Made by a program: the position numbers and the translations under genes. The notes beneath the pieces are model-generated. The model had not been told where the DNA came from, did no database searches, and saw only the letters and a list, made by a program, of their open reading frames with translations. From Azolla pinnata (taxonomy: Eukaryota; Streptophyta; Polypodiopsida; Salviniales; Salviniaceae), in NCBI GenBank assembly GCA_037176905.1, contig JBBBWG010027468.1:8698-41553 (forward strand): DNA of 32,856 nt, read 5' to 3'. Positions 11,901 to 21,844 of the stretch are shown here, piece after piece; position 1 is the stretch's first letter, and the number at the start of each line of letters is the position of its first letter.

Positions 11901-14900
11901 TTAAGTACAGATTTTACTGCTAAACATACGTGCTATTATTTTTCGCTACCTGCAAAACTCCATGTATAATGTCCATCAGCTGCTTTGCAGCATATGAGAT
12001 TGTACAGCTCTCTGGTTGGAAAAACAATTCAGTTCTATTCCCTTTGTTCTCCATACCCTTCTTTGTGCTTTGTAAATCTTCATGTGATTGTTTTACCTAA
12101 TTATAAGCAATTTAATATCTGAATTCAAAAGCCTCTCCCAGACAGACTGCCAATATAGAAAAACTCTCATACAAAATACTAATAAAGCATCGTATCCCAC
12201 TATTCTGCTTCGCAATCACGTTTTTGCAGATATATGCGCTTAAGCACACAGTTTGAGAGCGTGGTAGAAATAGAGGAGTACTGCAGATGACCTTTTTTAA
12301 GCTAGAAGTGAAGATATTTGGAGGTATTCTGGTAATTTCATGTAACTTCTTGTAATTTCTCCATAGGCTATGATGTAACACACTCATGTACTTACTGTTG
12401 CCAATTGGCCCTGCTAACCTCTGTTGAGATACTCTTGTACTCTATCAATCAGTTATGCCTCCTTTAAAGGATACAATCATCTTCTACTCACCCTATAACA
12501 ATGTTTATCCCCTTACTCAGAAAGTCCAAAACCCTAAACACTAATTCCAAACATCAAGTCCAATTTCAATCTTCTTTCATACCCCATTTCAATCAATGCC
12601 TCCAATGATCTCTTAATGTCCTCTTACTTCCTATTATCCCATCAGAGATACAATTGATCTTTAGCACCTCGTCTTTTAAGTCTTTCCTTGATATCAAACA
12701 TCCAGCCAGATGAGAAGAATTTTTCTCATTAACTTTTACAACCTTCAATTTCATATGTTCACAGCAAGTTTTAACATTCTTGGTGGACTCTCATAAGCCT
12801 AATTTTTGTAGCATACTTCTACATGCCTCCCATTACTAACATCTCTATGGAGTACACAATTCTTTCTAGAGATAGAATTTGGGGGATTTAATTGCCATTT
12901 ATCTCCATGAGCCAGAGGGAGAAAATCAGAAAGAGAAGGAGAAAAACAGTCCCACTTACAGAAAAGACATTGAAATCAGCTCGGACTAATAAGCGTCGAC
13001 TTCTTGCCATGATTCGATCTCTCTTTTTAGATGCAAAGTGTAATTCAACATCCGATACAAATTTTCCTAATTTATCACCATCAGCTGCTAGCTTAGGAAT
13101 AAGGCCAACATTGGCGAGTGCTTTCTCAAAGTCATTTGTCATAATTGTATACTCCTCAAACTGAGTAACTTCTGATACTTCATTTGGTACAGCCTAAAAC
13201 AAAGAAAAACGGGTTAGAAACGATGCATATACAAAAGTTTAAAAATTAATTTCTTCAAATGAGGACAGGACCCAGGTATATTCTCTCTGAACTACGTCTA
13301 AATATGGCTTTGCATTCATAAGTAAGCAGCAGGACTCTGTGGTACATCCATCTATATACCATTTGGAGTGCTGATATCCTAATTTTTTCTGTTTTATGCA
13401 TGTTCTATTATTATATTCTGCTGGTAATAGCCTATCATAAAAAGTATTAAACTGAAGTATCTCTTCCAAAGGCCTTACAACTTCTGCCCAATTATGGCAT
13501 GCCAGGTACTGCCTTGTCTACCATCTGCAGACCTCAATACAGGAATGTCCAGCCAGCCTTTACAGAAGATTGAGAGCCAGAAGGTTCTATAGGTACAGAA
13601 ATATGCCCTAGCTCTCAGGGGATACTGACAAGCATTTCCTACAGATACACCAAGACCATCGTTACTCATTTCCACAGTCATCACCAATAATCCATGTGAT
13701 ACAATTTGCTCCTCTTCATACTTTATGAAACCGATAACCAAAAGCATGACTGACCTTTCGGAGTGATTCCAGAGAGGGTGATTGCCATAAATAAACCCAT
13801 ATTATCATCATTTAGTTCAGGAAATCCTGTGATAAGGAAGTATTTCGTGATGATACCTAACTAGGTGGTTTGAGATAAAATCTAAGATCATGTTTTTGAC
13901 AAGCTTGAACCAATACTGGTTTGGTTCTATTATAATTCACTTTAGTACATTTTTTCTGTAATACAACATTTGGACGCTGTAGAGAGTTTATTTATGTCTT
14001 TGTTTTTGTCTTTCAACAGAGTTTCAGAATTATCACCATACACCTTTTCGCTTTGCAAAATACTATGAGAACCCACGAATTGTTGGAATATGATGCCCTT
14101 TAATATCCCTATTGGTATCAAACATGAAATAATTCCTTTGATTTAAAGGAGATTTGTAAAAAACCATCAAAATGAGATTTGAAAAGCTTTGGAAGGTTAC
14201 AGTGATAGCAAGAAACTAGACAGACCCCTCAGGAAAAACTGCGGCTTTCAAATTTTTCTTTGCATAATTATGTTTTTGCTCTGGGAGAAATGCTTTTATC
14301 TCCTACCCTTTAATAACCTCATATCTACAAGGAGAAAGATAAGTTGAATAAGAGCTGCAATCCACACCCGAGAAAAATGTAAGGCAATCGATGAATCTTT
14401 ATTTAGTCTCTGTTTAATCATTAAAAACTCTGTTGAGTCCCTGCAAAATAAGATGTAGTGATTGAAAAAGACCCACAACTTATCATCAGCTGGAAACAAT
14501 CAACTTTCTTTCATCTTGAAATCGACCACAGATTTGCTTCTCTCTTTCATAACTTCTAATCGATGATATTGCTTTCATTTTCATTCTTTTCATTTGAAAG
14601 ATCAAAATAATAAGGTAGTTCATAGAAAGAAACCTTTGAGAGGTAGCCTGATATTACTGCTTCAGCAATCTGAGGCCATAGATATCTGCCTAGCTCCCTC
14701 ATCCAAGCATCAGTGCTACAACACACATAGAGATAGAGAAAGTTCACGATATTGAGGAGTTTTGCATACAGGAGTTGCAATGCCTTGCCATCCTGTTAAT
14801 GAAAGACAACTGTTACTATGAATGGCCTCAAACTTCACTCTTTACACAAACACGCATACTTCCGTAGCATATTGACTATTCTCAATATAAAAACATTATT

Positions 14901-16273
14901 GGTAGAGACTTCCTTACTTCGGCATTGGGCATCAGATCCAATTGCAAGTTGATTGTATTGCCAACCGAATTCTCGATCAAGCTGAACTTTGCTGGCTCTT
15001 GTAGAATGGGAGTAAATGTAGCTTTCCACACAGTGTCAGCAAGCTTTGAAAATGTTTCCCCTAGCAAGCCTATACTCTGTTGAGGACAAATTTAACAGCT
15101 CAACCAAAAATCTTGTGTCGAGATCCTTCGGAATCGTGTCCATGAACTATGTAATCTTTCTCTCTAAGCTGCTCTTATCACTGCAAAGTGGTGAGTACTC
15201 ACATGCATCGCTTTTAACAATGTCTGTACTTGAGCCCGATCTTCGACAGCCAGCCTCCTATTATCTTTGTCCACAAGAATAATCTTTGAAAAAAGCTCTC
15301 CTACATGATTCGACATCTAATCAAACACCAAAACGCCTCATTTTAGGGTAGTGTTGCCCATCAAAAGGAACAAACTGAGTTCACAGATTATCCCACAGTC
15401 ACGGAACAGAGATTCCTGGACTTCCAAAACGTAACATTCCAAGTATGCATTTAAGACCTTAGTTTCCATGTTTATAATGTATTCATGGTGTCAATTTGAC
15501 AAGAACTTCCCTTTCATAGCTGAGCCACAGACCACACAATGCTATCATGTGCCTTTGGTCACAAGCGAAGTATCAAACGATAAATTGTTCATTCAGATAC
15601 CAAGACGGATGATCTTAGAGTCACCTGTTTAGAGACAACATTCATGATTCACCGTCACTACGCTCACCTCTGTGAATCTGTCCAACCAGATTTTTCTCAA
15701 GAGATCGAAAGGTATAATCTCGTCTTCGACCAAACCACTCTTATCTTCATCATCTACAGGTCGGTTTGAGATTCCAAGCTCTGCCTTCACATTGATCAAA
15801 CTCTGCACACCTTCCTCGATCTCTCCTTCCAACATGTTCGTTTTAACCTGCTCGAGCTTCCGGTAAAGATCGGAAATCTTCTCCACGATCAGCAGAGCCT
15901 TCCTCTTCTCCACGACCTTCCTGTTGGTGCTCCGCGTCTCCTCGACAACCTCGAGGAGGCGCGAACAGAGCCCAACCAGATCCTGCGACAGGATCGGGTC
16001 GAAGCCATCGGAGATCTGGGAGAAGGCAGAGAGGGAGGAGGCAGCGCGGCCGACGAGGCTTGTGAAGTCGCGGCGCTGGGAGGAGATACAATCGCGGAGG
16101 CGAGACTTGAGCTGTTGGGAGCGGAGGCTCATGCGGTTCATGAGGGAGCGGAGGTCGGAGGCGGAGAGGGGTGTGGAAGGGCGACAGTCGGAAGCAAGAG
16201 GAGGGGGGAGGCCGAGGAGGACGGAGAGGTCGGGGGAAGAGGAAATCGAGAGTTCAGAGTCCGCCATCGCCAT
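8918..16273 (-). CDS. ZW10: ZW10 homolog (NRZ/Dsl1-type tether and kinetochore subunit), 14 exons
   Basis: ZW10 is a subunit of the Golgi-to-ER tethering complex; in Arabidopsis it is MIP1, partner of MAG2/RINT1. It is also part of the kinetochore RZZ complex in animals. Exons: 16273-15668, 15316-15203, 15076-14918, 14792-14634, 13193-12960, 12096-11950, 11862-11770, 11690-11595, 11234-11106, 11021-10944, 10653-10495, 10419-10278, 10198-10116, 9004-8918. They sum to 2286 nt (761 aa; the Arabidopsis protein is about 740), with GT-AG introns and matched phases. Recognised stretches include TPLSASDLRSLMNR (N-terminal helical region), VELHFASKK (about 393), YHNDCLYL (519-526), VRMIWKPIM (about 613) and ELLDMSLISIT (706-716). 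The start is the first in-frame ATG. Introns 4 (1,440 nt), 5 (863 nt) and 13 (1,111 nt) hold no recognised gene. Some donors are weak (GTTTCT after 14634, GTTGGC after 10944). Confidence 0.93.
9303..9435. repeat. Tandem duplication in ZW10 intron 13
   Basis: Two adjacent diverged copies of a unit of about 72 nt. Each has CACTTTGTTCACTCT (at 9311 and 9383) and ends in CAGCTATAA. No coding signal. Confidence 0.8.
9647..9897. repeat. Direct repeats flanking a short spacer in ZW10 intron 13
   Basis: Copies at 9647-9727 and 9816-9897 share TGTTGAAATG at the start and AAGCTGTTCTATTTTGTATGG at the end, offset by about 169 nt. The arrangement (two 80-nt direct repeats around an 88-nt core) recalls a very small LTR-type element, but no primer-binding site was recognised. 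Confidence 0.7.
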
Positions 16274-16279
16274 GGCCGA

Positions 16280-16362
16280 TCTCTCTGCTTCTTCGTCTTC
16301 TTCGTCTTCGTCGTCTTCGTCTTCGTCTTCTTCCTCTTCGTCTTCGTCTTCTTCTTTCTTCA
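16280..16362. repeat. CTTCTTCGTC-type microsatellite in the ZW10 leader
   Basis: A trinucleotide-rich run. On the gene strand it reads GAA/GAG/GAC codons, and the reading frame stays open into ZW10, encoding an almost purely Glu/Asp tract just before MAMADSE. It has no in-frame ATG. Confidence 0.85.
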
Positions 16363-16407
16363 ATTTAGGAATTAGTGTAAAACGTGTGTGATAAAAAATC
16401 TTCAGTT

Positions 16408-16945
16408 CAGGGTTTAGGGTTGGCTTCAAGCTTAGGATTTAGGATTTAGGATTAAGGATTTAGGATTTAGGATTTAGGATTTAGGATTTACGGTTCAGGT
16501 TTGATTAAAGGTTTAGGGTTTAAGATTTAGAGTTTAGGGTTTAGGGTTGTCTTAAGGTTTAGGGTTTAACATTTAGAGTTTAGGGTTTAGGGTTGGCTTA
16601 AGAATTAGGGTTTAACATTAGAGTTTAGGGTTTAGCACTAGCTTAGGGATTGAACTCTCAGGGTTTAGGGTTGGCTTAAGGTTTACGGTTTAAGATTTAG
16701 AGTTTAGGGTTTAAACTCTTAGGGTTTAGGGTTCTCTTAAAGTTTAGGGTTTAACATTTAGAGTTTAGGATTAAGGGTTGGCTTAAGAATTAGGGTTTAA
16801 CATTAGAGTTCAAGGTTTATCACTAGCTTAGGGTTTAAACTCTTAGGGTTTAGAGTTTAACATTTAGAGTTTAGGGTTTAGGGTTGCCTTAAGCATTACG
16901 GTTTAACATTAGAGTTTAGGGTTTAACACTAGCTTAAGGTTTAAA
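16408..16945 (+). repeat. Degenerate interstitial telomere-like array with higher-order spacer
   Basis: About 540 nt dominated by TTTAGGG and variants (TTTAGGA, TTTAAGA, TTTACGG). They are interrupted by a recurring spacer of the form GGGTTGGCTTAAG at about 16418, 16543, 16590, 16669, 16728, 16773 and 16881, and by recurring AACATTAGAG and CACTAGCTTAGGG blocks. This gives a higher-order structure rather than a plain telomere tract. It begins about 135 nt upstream of the ZW10 ATG and reads CCCTAAA in the gene's orientation. Confidence 0.93.
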
Positions 16946-17213
16946 GTATGTTACACGATATTTAGAAGAACATTTTAACAAGCTTTTACCCTCTAACATT
17001 ATCTCCTATCGAAACAAGCAAAGTTACGTGATTATGTTATTTTTGTACAGATAGCCTACAGAATATGGCCACTCTATGTTTTCAGAGGTGACTCATCTTT
17101 TCTTCAACTACTCCGTTAAATGCAGATGATATTGGATATCATCCGTGACAGTCTTCGCCTCTAGTTAACACTCAAAGCATGTTACAGGATATTTCGGAGA
17201 ACGTTCTGACAAG

Positions 17214-17313
17214 NNNNNNNNNNNNNNNNNNNNNNNNNNNNNNNNNNNNNNNNNNNNNNNNNNNNNNNNNNNNNNNNNNNNNNNNNNNNNNNNNNNNNNN
17301 NNNNNNNNNNNNN
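17214..17313. other. Assembly gap (100 N)
   Basis: Exactly 100 N, the usual placeholder for a gap of unknown size. It falls inside the tandem repeat block, so collapse or misassembly is likely. Comparison with the next long unit suggests roughly 480 nt is missing. Confidence 0.99.
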
Positions 17314-17943
17314 GTGCAGAAAATGATTGATATCAAATCAACAAGGCTCTATACGCACAATATATTGAGTGTCATCCATGACTTTCTTTGATTGTACTGA
17401 ACACTGAAAGTATCGTACAGGATTTTTCGGACACTGTTTTGACAAGCTTTTACCCTCTAGCAGTATTTTCCCATGTAAACAAGAAGGGTTATGTGATATT
17501 TTCAGAGGTGAGTCATCTTTTCTTCAACTACTCCGTTAAATGCAGATGATATTGGGTATCATCCATGACTGTCTTCGCCTCTAGTTAACACTTAAAGCAT
17601 GTTACAGGATATTTCGGAGAACGTTTTGACAAGCTTTTACCCTCTAACATTATCTCCTATCGAAACGAGCAAAGTTGTGTGATTATGTTATTTTTGTACG
17701 GATAGCCTACAGAATATGGCCACCCTATGTTTTCATGGAAAAAAAAAGTATTGCTTCAAAATTCGTAGACAAACTGAATCTAATCTATAGATTATAAATA
17801 AATCTAATTATATTGGTATACACTAATCTCAGGTTTGATAGAAACCCATTTCATCGAGTAAGAAGATTCTAGGATAGTTTTTCAATAAATAAGAAGTATT
17901 TGATGGAATAAAAACATATTATGGTTAAATACATTTGCGAATT

Positions 17944-18026
17944 GTTAAGAGTGGGATTTGAATCCACACTGTCTGATGAGAACTAGAACTTGAGTCTGGC
18001 ACCTTAGACTGCTTGGCTATCTTGAC
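17944..18026 (-). tRNA. tRNA-Leu(CAA)-like sequence, probably pseudogene
   Basis: 83 nt on the minus strand that fold like a class II tRNA. The acceptor stem GTCAAGA pairs with TCTTAAC (6 of 7). The D-arm region is GCC...GGT, and the anticodon arm CCAGA-CTCAAGT-TCTAG has anticodon CAA. A long variable arm is present. The T arm GTGGA-TTCAAAT-CCCAC has one mismatch. It closely resembles plant nuclear tRNA-Leu(CAA) but lacks the intron expected there, and has stem mismatches and no downstream poly-T. It is most likely a tRNA relic carried by the tandem repeat, possibly part of a tRNA-derived SINE. Confidence 0.6.
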
Positions 18027-18504
18027 CTTTTAATATATATTTGTTTGAATATTTATAAGGAAATTTGATCTGACCAAGGTTTCATCGTAATATCACCTTA
18101 ATGAGAAAATATAGTGGAGAAAATGATTGATAGAAAATCAACAAGGTTCTATATGCACAAACATTTTCTATATGCACAATATATTGAATGTCATCAATAA
18201 CTTTCTTTGCTAGTACTTATCACTAAAAGAATTTTACCAGATATTTTGGAGATGATTTTGACGACCTTTTGTCCTCTACTAGTATCTCCCATCTAAACAA
18301 GCAAAGTTACGTGATTATGTTGTTTTTATAGAGATAGCATGGCTTGTCTATGTTTTCATGAAAATTGTAAAAGTATTGCTTCAAAATTTGTTAATGAAAT
18401 GAATGTCATCAAAATATAGGTAACCCTCTAAAAGCTTCTATAAAGTATCAATCAATCTAGGGTTTGAAATACATGCAGTCTATGTTTATATAAATATAGT
18501 AATT

Positions 18505-18579
18505 ATAAAGAGTGGGATATAAACCCACGCTCTCTCATGAACTTAAGATTGGTGCATTAGGTTGCTCGAGCATCTTGAC
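18505..18579 (-). tRNA. Second, more decayed tRNA-Leu-like sequence
   Basis: 75 nt on the minus strand, homologous to the element ending at 18026. It has GTCAAGA at the 5' end, a CTTAAGT anticodon loop (UAA in the anticodon position), and an intact T arm GTGGG-TTTATAT-CCCAC. The acceptor stem has a mismatch and the anticodon stem is largely lost, and the variable arm is short. It is a pseudogene within the next tandem unit, 553 nt from the first. Confidence 0.5.
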
Positions 18580-18995
18580 CTTTTAATATTTAATTTATTA
18601 AATTCTCACAAAGAAAGTGAACATAACTAAGTTCTCGTCGTAGTATCCCCTTAAGAAGAAATTATAGTGCGGAACATGATTCATATCGAGTCAACAAAGT
18701 TTTTCCATGCACAAATATTGTCAGAGGTATCTCATCTTTTCGTACATACTCCATTAATGCAAATTATATTGGGTATCATCTATGATTGTCTTTGCCTGTA
18801 TTCAACACTCATAGTATTTTACCTGATATTTTGGAGAATGTTTTGACAAGCTTTTACCCCCTAATAGTATCTCCAATTTAAACAATTAAAGTTATCTGAT
18901 GATGATGTTTTTGTAGAGATAGCCTAAAAATATGGCCACTATGTTTTCATGAAAAGAAAAAAGTGTAGCTTCAAAATTTGTTAACAAATTGAATC

Positions 18996-19245
18996 TCACC
19001 AGCTATTTCTCCTCGGAATAGCACACAGTTGTTGATACATGCATGGATTCTTTGGTAGAGGAGCCCATGCAACGTGATCATGTACTTCTTTGCATCTTCG
19101 CGCAAAACTGGTAGATGATGGGGCTGCGGCAACATCTCCCCCGTGAGACTTAGCAATGCATCCACCGATGTATTACCACATCCATACGATGTTTAGAGAT
19201 TCATGATCTCCATTGCTGCCCAAAGCACTGAGAAGCTAGCTCCAT
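18996..19245 (-). pseudogene. CACTA (En/Spm) TNP2-type transposase fragment
   Basis: The minus strand reads AAMEIMNL, a stop, then TSYGCGNTSVDALLSL, EMLPQPHHLPVLREDAKKY and YQRIHACINNCVLFRGE. This matches the plant CACTA transposase stretch of the type MNL...YGWSxxSFxELLxLLxxMLPEGNxLP...EAKK, followed by KIHACxNDCxLYRxE. It contains a stop and is only about 80 codons of a normally long protein. It breaks off into the tandem repeat block at its 3' side. Confidence 0.72.
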
Positions 19246-19259
19246 CATAAATCAGTGTT

Positions 19260-19790
19260 CTAGTAGCATGTAGTAACATCGAAAAGTCCGAAGTGGGGCT
19301 TTGGCTTACCAATTACAACACCTCTAGTCCAAGTTATCTTCACATCTTCAGAAAGCTCAAGCCCTACATAAGGCTCACGCATATCGACGTCGTCTTCCGT
19401 GTCTATTCAAGATTGGTAATCGAGTATGGTTGTTATGCCGTCATATCAAGATTACTCGACCATGATGCTTAGATCCTTTTGTCATCATGGAGTGGATTAA
19501 TGATGCAATATTTTGACTCGATCTTCCTGCAAATTCGCAACTTCATCAAGTCTTTCACAGTTAGTGTTGTCACACAGCTCAAATCCCAACCGCGTTGTGT
19601 CGCCACCGCCTCCTCTCCAACTTGTTGATGGCACCGAGTACAAGGTAGCATCCATTCTCGATTCTATGACTGGGAAACCGTCAATAATGTTAATAAAGCT
19701 CTTATCAACGACTTTCATCGTCACTATACCCACAAACCCGGCCCTACATTATTAATGACTCCTTCCACTTGTCGTTCTAGAAAGAAAGAT
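19260..19790 (-). other. Unassigned decayed coding-like stretch
   Basis: The minus strand holds coding-like segments such as DKSFINIIDGFPVIESRMDA (19733-19497 frame) and MREPYVGLELSEDVKITWTR (about 19390-19330), separated by stops. I do not recognise them. They may be upstream parts of the adjacent CACTA element or a captured gene fragment. Confidence 0.35.
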
Positions 19791-19792
19791 AG

Positions 19793-20191
19793 TGTCATGA
19801 ATTCATGATCATTACGTTTTACTTAGAATTGAACCCAAGACTTTGTATTACATAATCAAAATTTTAACCATTGAGGTACTCTATCATGACATAAAATAAT
19901 TTAATGCTACTTTTTCATAATATCATGATTATTGTATCAAATAAAACTCTTGAACTTTCTAGACTATTCTAGAATCTTCTAGAACATCCTAGAATATGTT
20001 ATTTTATAGAAACATCCTAGATATATAGATCATATCAAATCAATTTGAATCAACATGAGTCTTAAGTTTTAGAAGCCTACATTGTATCCAACTCCTCTTG
20101 TATTCATTCTATTCTAATAAACACATTCTTCTCTTATCAGTCCGCTCTCCTTTCTTCTTCTATTCTCTTACATATTTCTTCAATCTCTAGA
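19793..20191 (+). mobile_element. Putative LTR of a chromovirus-type element
   Basis: The boundary is inferred. TGTCATG at 19793 matches TGTCATG at 21837, which sits directly after a purine-rich tract. The segment holds a heat-shock-element array (19952-19994), a TATATAG-like box near 20020-20030, an AATAAA at 20116 and a pyrimidine-rich end. It is followed at 20192 by a primer-binding-site-like TTGGTTCTGACAGCACC (the common plant form is TTGGTATCAGAGC). No full second copy was seen in the window, so this could be a 5' LTR with a truncated partner. Confidence 0.5.
19952..19994. promoter_or_regulatory. Heat-shock-element array
   Basis: Nine alternating GAA/TTC-type pentamers in perfect 5-nt register begin at 19952, 19957, 19962, 19967, 19972, 19977, 19982, 19987 and 19992. 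They read GAA, TTC, GAC, TTC, GAA, TTC, GAA, TCC, GAA, so seven of nine are exact. This is the binding pattern of trimeric heat-shock factors (nGAAnnTTCn). Confidence 0.72.
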
Positions 20192-21836
20192 TTGGTTCTG
20201 ACAGCACCACGTCTAGGAGAGCCTACATTTGATTTTCAAAACCAAGTTTTGTTGGGTCTAGATCACATTCGACTAATGGCAACTCATGTCTTCAGATTTA
20301 AGACGAATGATTTTTGGAATCAAGCCTTTTGGAATCAATTTATACTACTATTAAGAAGAATCATTTTTCTCAAGATATATTGGATCATATTCTTAAAGGT
20401 CATGTTTCTTGTTTCAAATTGACCAATAGTCGTAAAAACTATAACCAATTCACCTGGTATGATGGGTTACTTCTTCTTAACAACAAATTATACATTGTCG
20501 ATGGTTCATTGCGAATTCAAGTTTTCCAAGACTGCGCCCATGATTCACCCTTTGCAAGACATTATGGAGTTTACAAGACATTAGAGTTGGTGACTCAAAA
20601 CTATTCTTGGAATAGATCGAGAACTATATTTGTACTTGTCATATATGTTGGTCTAGGTTACCTCAACATTGCCCCTATAAATTTTCACAACCATTGTCAA
20701 TACTAAAAGGTCCATGGTGATCCATCTCCTTGGATTTTATTACTCATCTCCCATCTTCATAGGGTTTTGATGTCATCCGTATAGTGGTACACAAGTATAC
20801 TAAAATGGCACACGTCCTACTTTGCATGAAGTCTATAGGTGGTCGGTCAAGAGACAACTAACCTCATTCTATAGGAGATATTCAAACTGCATGGCTTCCT
20901 AGATGACATTATTAGTGATAGCGCTCCACAATTTGACATTTTGATGTTCTTGAAAAAACTAAAGTCGCTTTGGATATTTTGTAAGTTGTCTTCTAGTTTC
21001 CACCCAACAACTGTTGGTCACATAGAGGGCACCAATCAAACATTGCAACAATATCTTTATTGTTTCATTAATTACCAACATGATGATTGGGTTGAGTTTT
21101 TTACACCTTGCGGAGTTCTCATACAACAACTCAATGCACTCTTTTACATGATGTTCTCCATTCTTCGCAAACACAGCATATCATCTTTGTTGATCAATGA
21201 TCAAGTGCCAAGAGATTTCTAAAAACCCTCCAACATAAAACCATCTGCATCAACTCCACAACATTCAATGCAAGTTATCACTCCATTTACATGATGCGCT
21301 TACAGCCAGCTTGCAAATAAACATGGTCTAGACTCCTAAATGGTCAAACCAAAGTTTAGAATTGGAAACAAGGTATGATTATTACGACATAATGTGAACG
21401 CTACTAGACCATGTGACAAATTAGATTTCTAAAGTTTGGTAGTCAATGAGATTGGTTTCTACCTTGACCTCAATCCCTTCTCATATGTGCTTTCATCTAG
21501 TCTTTCTTGTTTCATTATTAAAACCATGTGCAACTAGTTCTATTCCAAACCAGATTTTCCACCACAATGACTACCACCATTATAACTTCTTGATGGACTT
21601 AAATATGAAGTCGAAGCTACCTTGGACTCCAAAATCACGCCCAAAAAATTATATTATCTCGTGGATTCTTCGGGCTATTCTCTTAATGTTCGGATGTGGA
21701 AGCTCGTAGAAATCATCGCAGAAATCATAGTGATGCCCTAGAAATGCTTGCAAAGTTTCACCTTTGATATCCAAACAAAGTAGATAATAGCTCTAACACT
21801 CCGACTTGTGGAAATCCTCTTTAAAGGAGGGGATAT
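20192..21836 (+). pseudogene. Ty3/gypsy chromovirus integrase-chromodomain remnant
   Basis: Conceptual reading on the plus strand, with frameshifts and stops. First comes a pre-integrase zinc-finger region (20430-20640: YDGLLLLNNKLYIVD, HDSPFARHYGVYKTLELV). Next is the integrase core (20760-21230: GFDVIRIVVHKYTKMAHVLL, then HPTTVGHIEGTNQTLQQYL and FINYQHDDWVEFF). Last is a chromodomain (about 21604-21720: YEVEATLDSK, KKLYYLVDSSGY, RMWKLVE). The order and chromodomain identify a chromovirus. Gag, protease and reverse transcriptase are missing: the zinc-finger region follows the LTR by about 240 nt, so a large internal deletion has occurred. Confidence 0.82.
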
Positions 21837-21840
21837 TGTC
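21823..21840 (+). other. Polypurine tract and putative 3' LTR start
   Basis: AAAGGAGGGGA (21823-21833), then TAT and TGTCATG from 21837. This is the usual position and shape of a polypurine tract directly upstream of the 3' LTR, whose TG start matches that at 19793. Confidence 0.55.
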
Positions 21841-21844
21841 ATGG

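Larger units (their letters stand above)
16946..18985. repeat. Diverged tandem repeat block abutting the telomere-like array
   Basis: The same sequence recurs with the anchor (G)ACAAGCTTTTACCCTCTA at about 16980, 17212, 17444, 17631, 18264 (diverged) and 18848. Other shared blocks are TCATCTTTTCTTCAACTACTCC-GTTAAATGC, a motif near ATTGGGTATCATCCATGACTGTC, and GATAGCCTACAGAATATGGCCAC. Short intervals of about 190-230 nt alternate with long ones of about 585-635 nt. The long units carry a tRNA-Leu-like segment. No protein-coding signal is present. Confidence 0.85.

Noticed and set aside
14296-14499. Minus-strand open frame between ZW10 exons 4 and 5
   Set aside because: The protein continues directly from LSK (14634) to AVPNEVS (13193) as in the family, so this is intronic.
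15924-16391. Long plus-strand open frames opposite ZW10 exon 1
   Set aside because: They are antisense shadows of a GC-richer exon and of the GAA/GAC repeat, with low-complexity Ser or Phe/Val runs.
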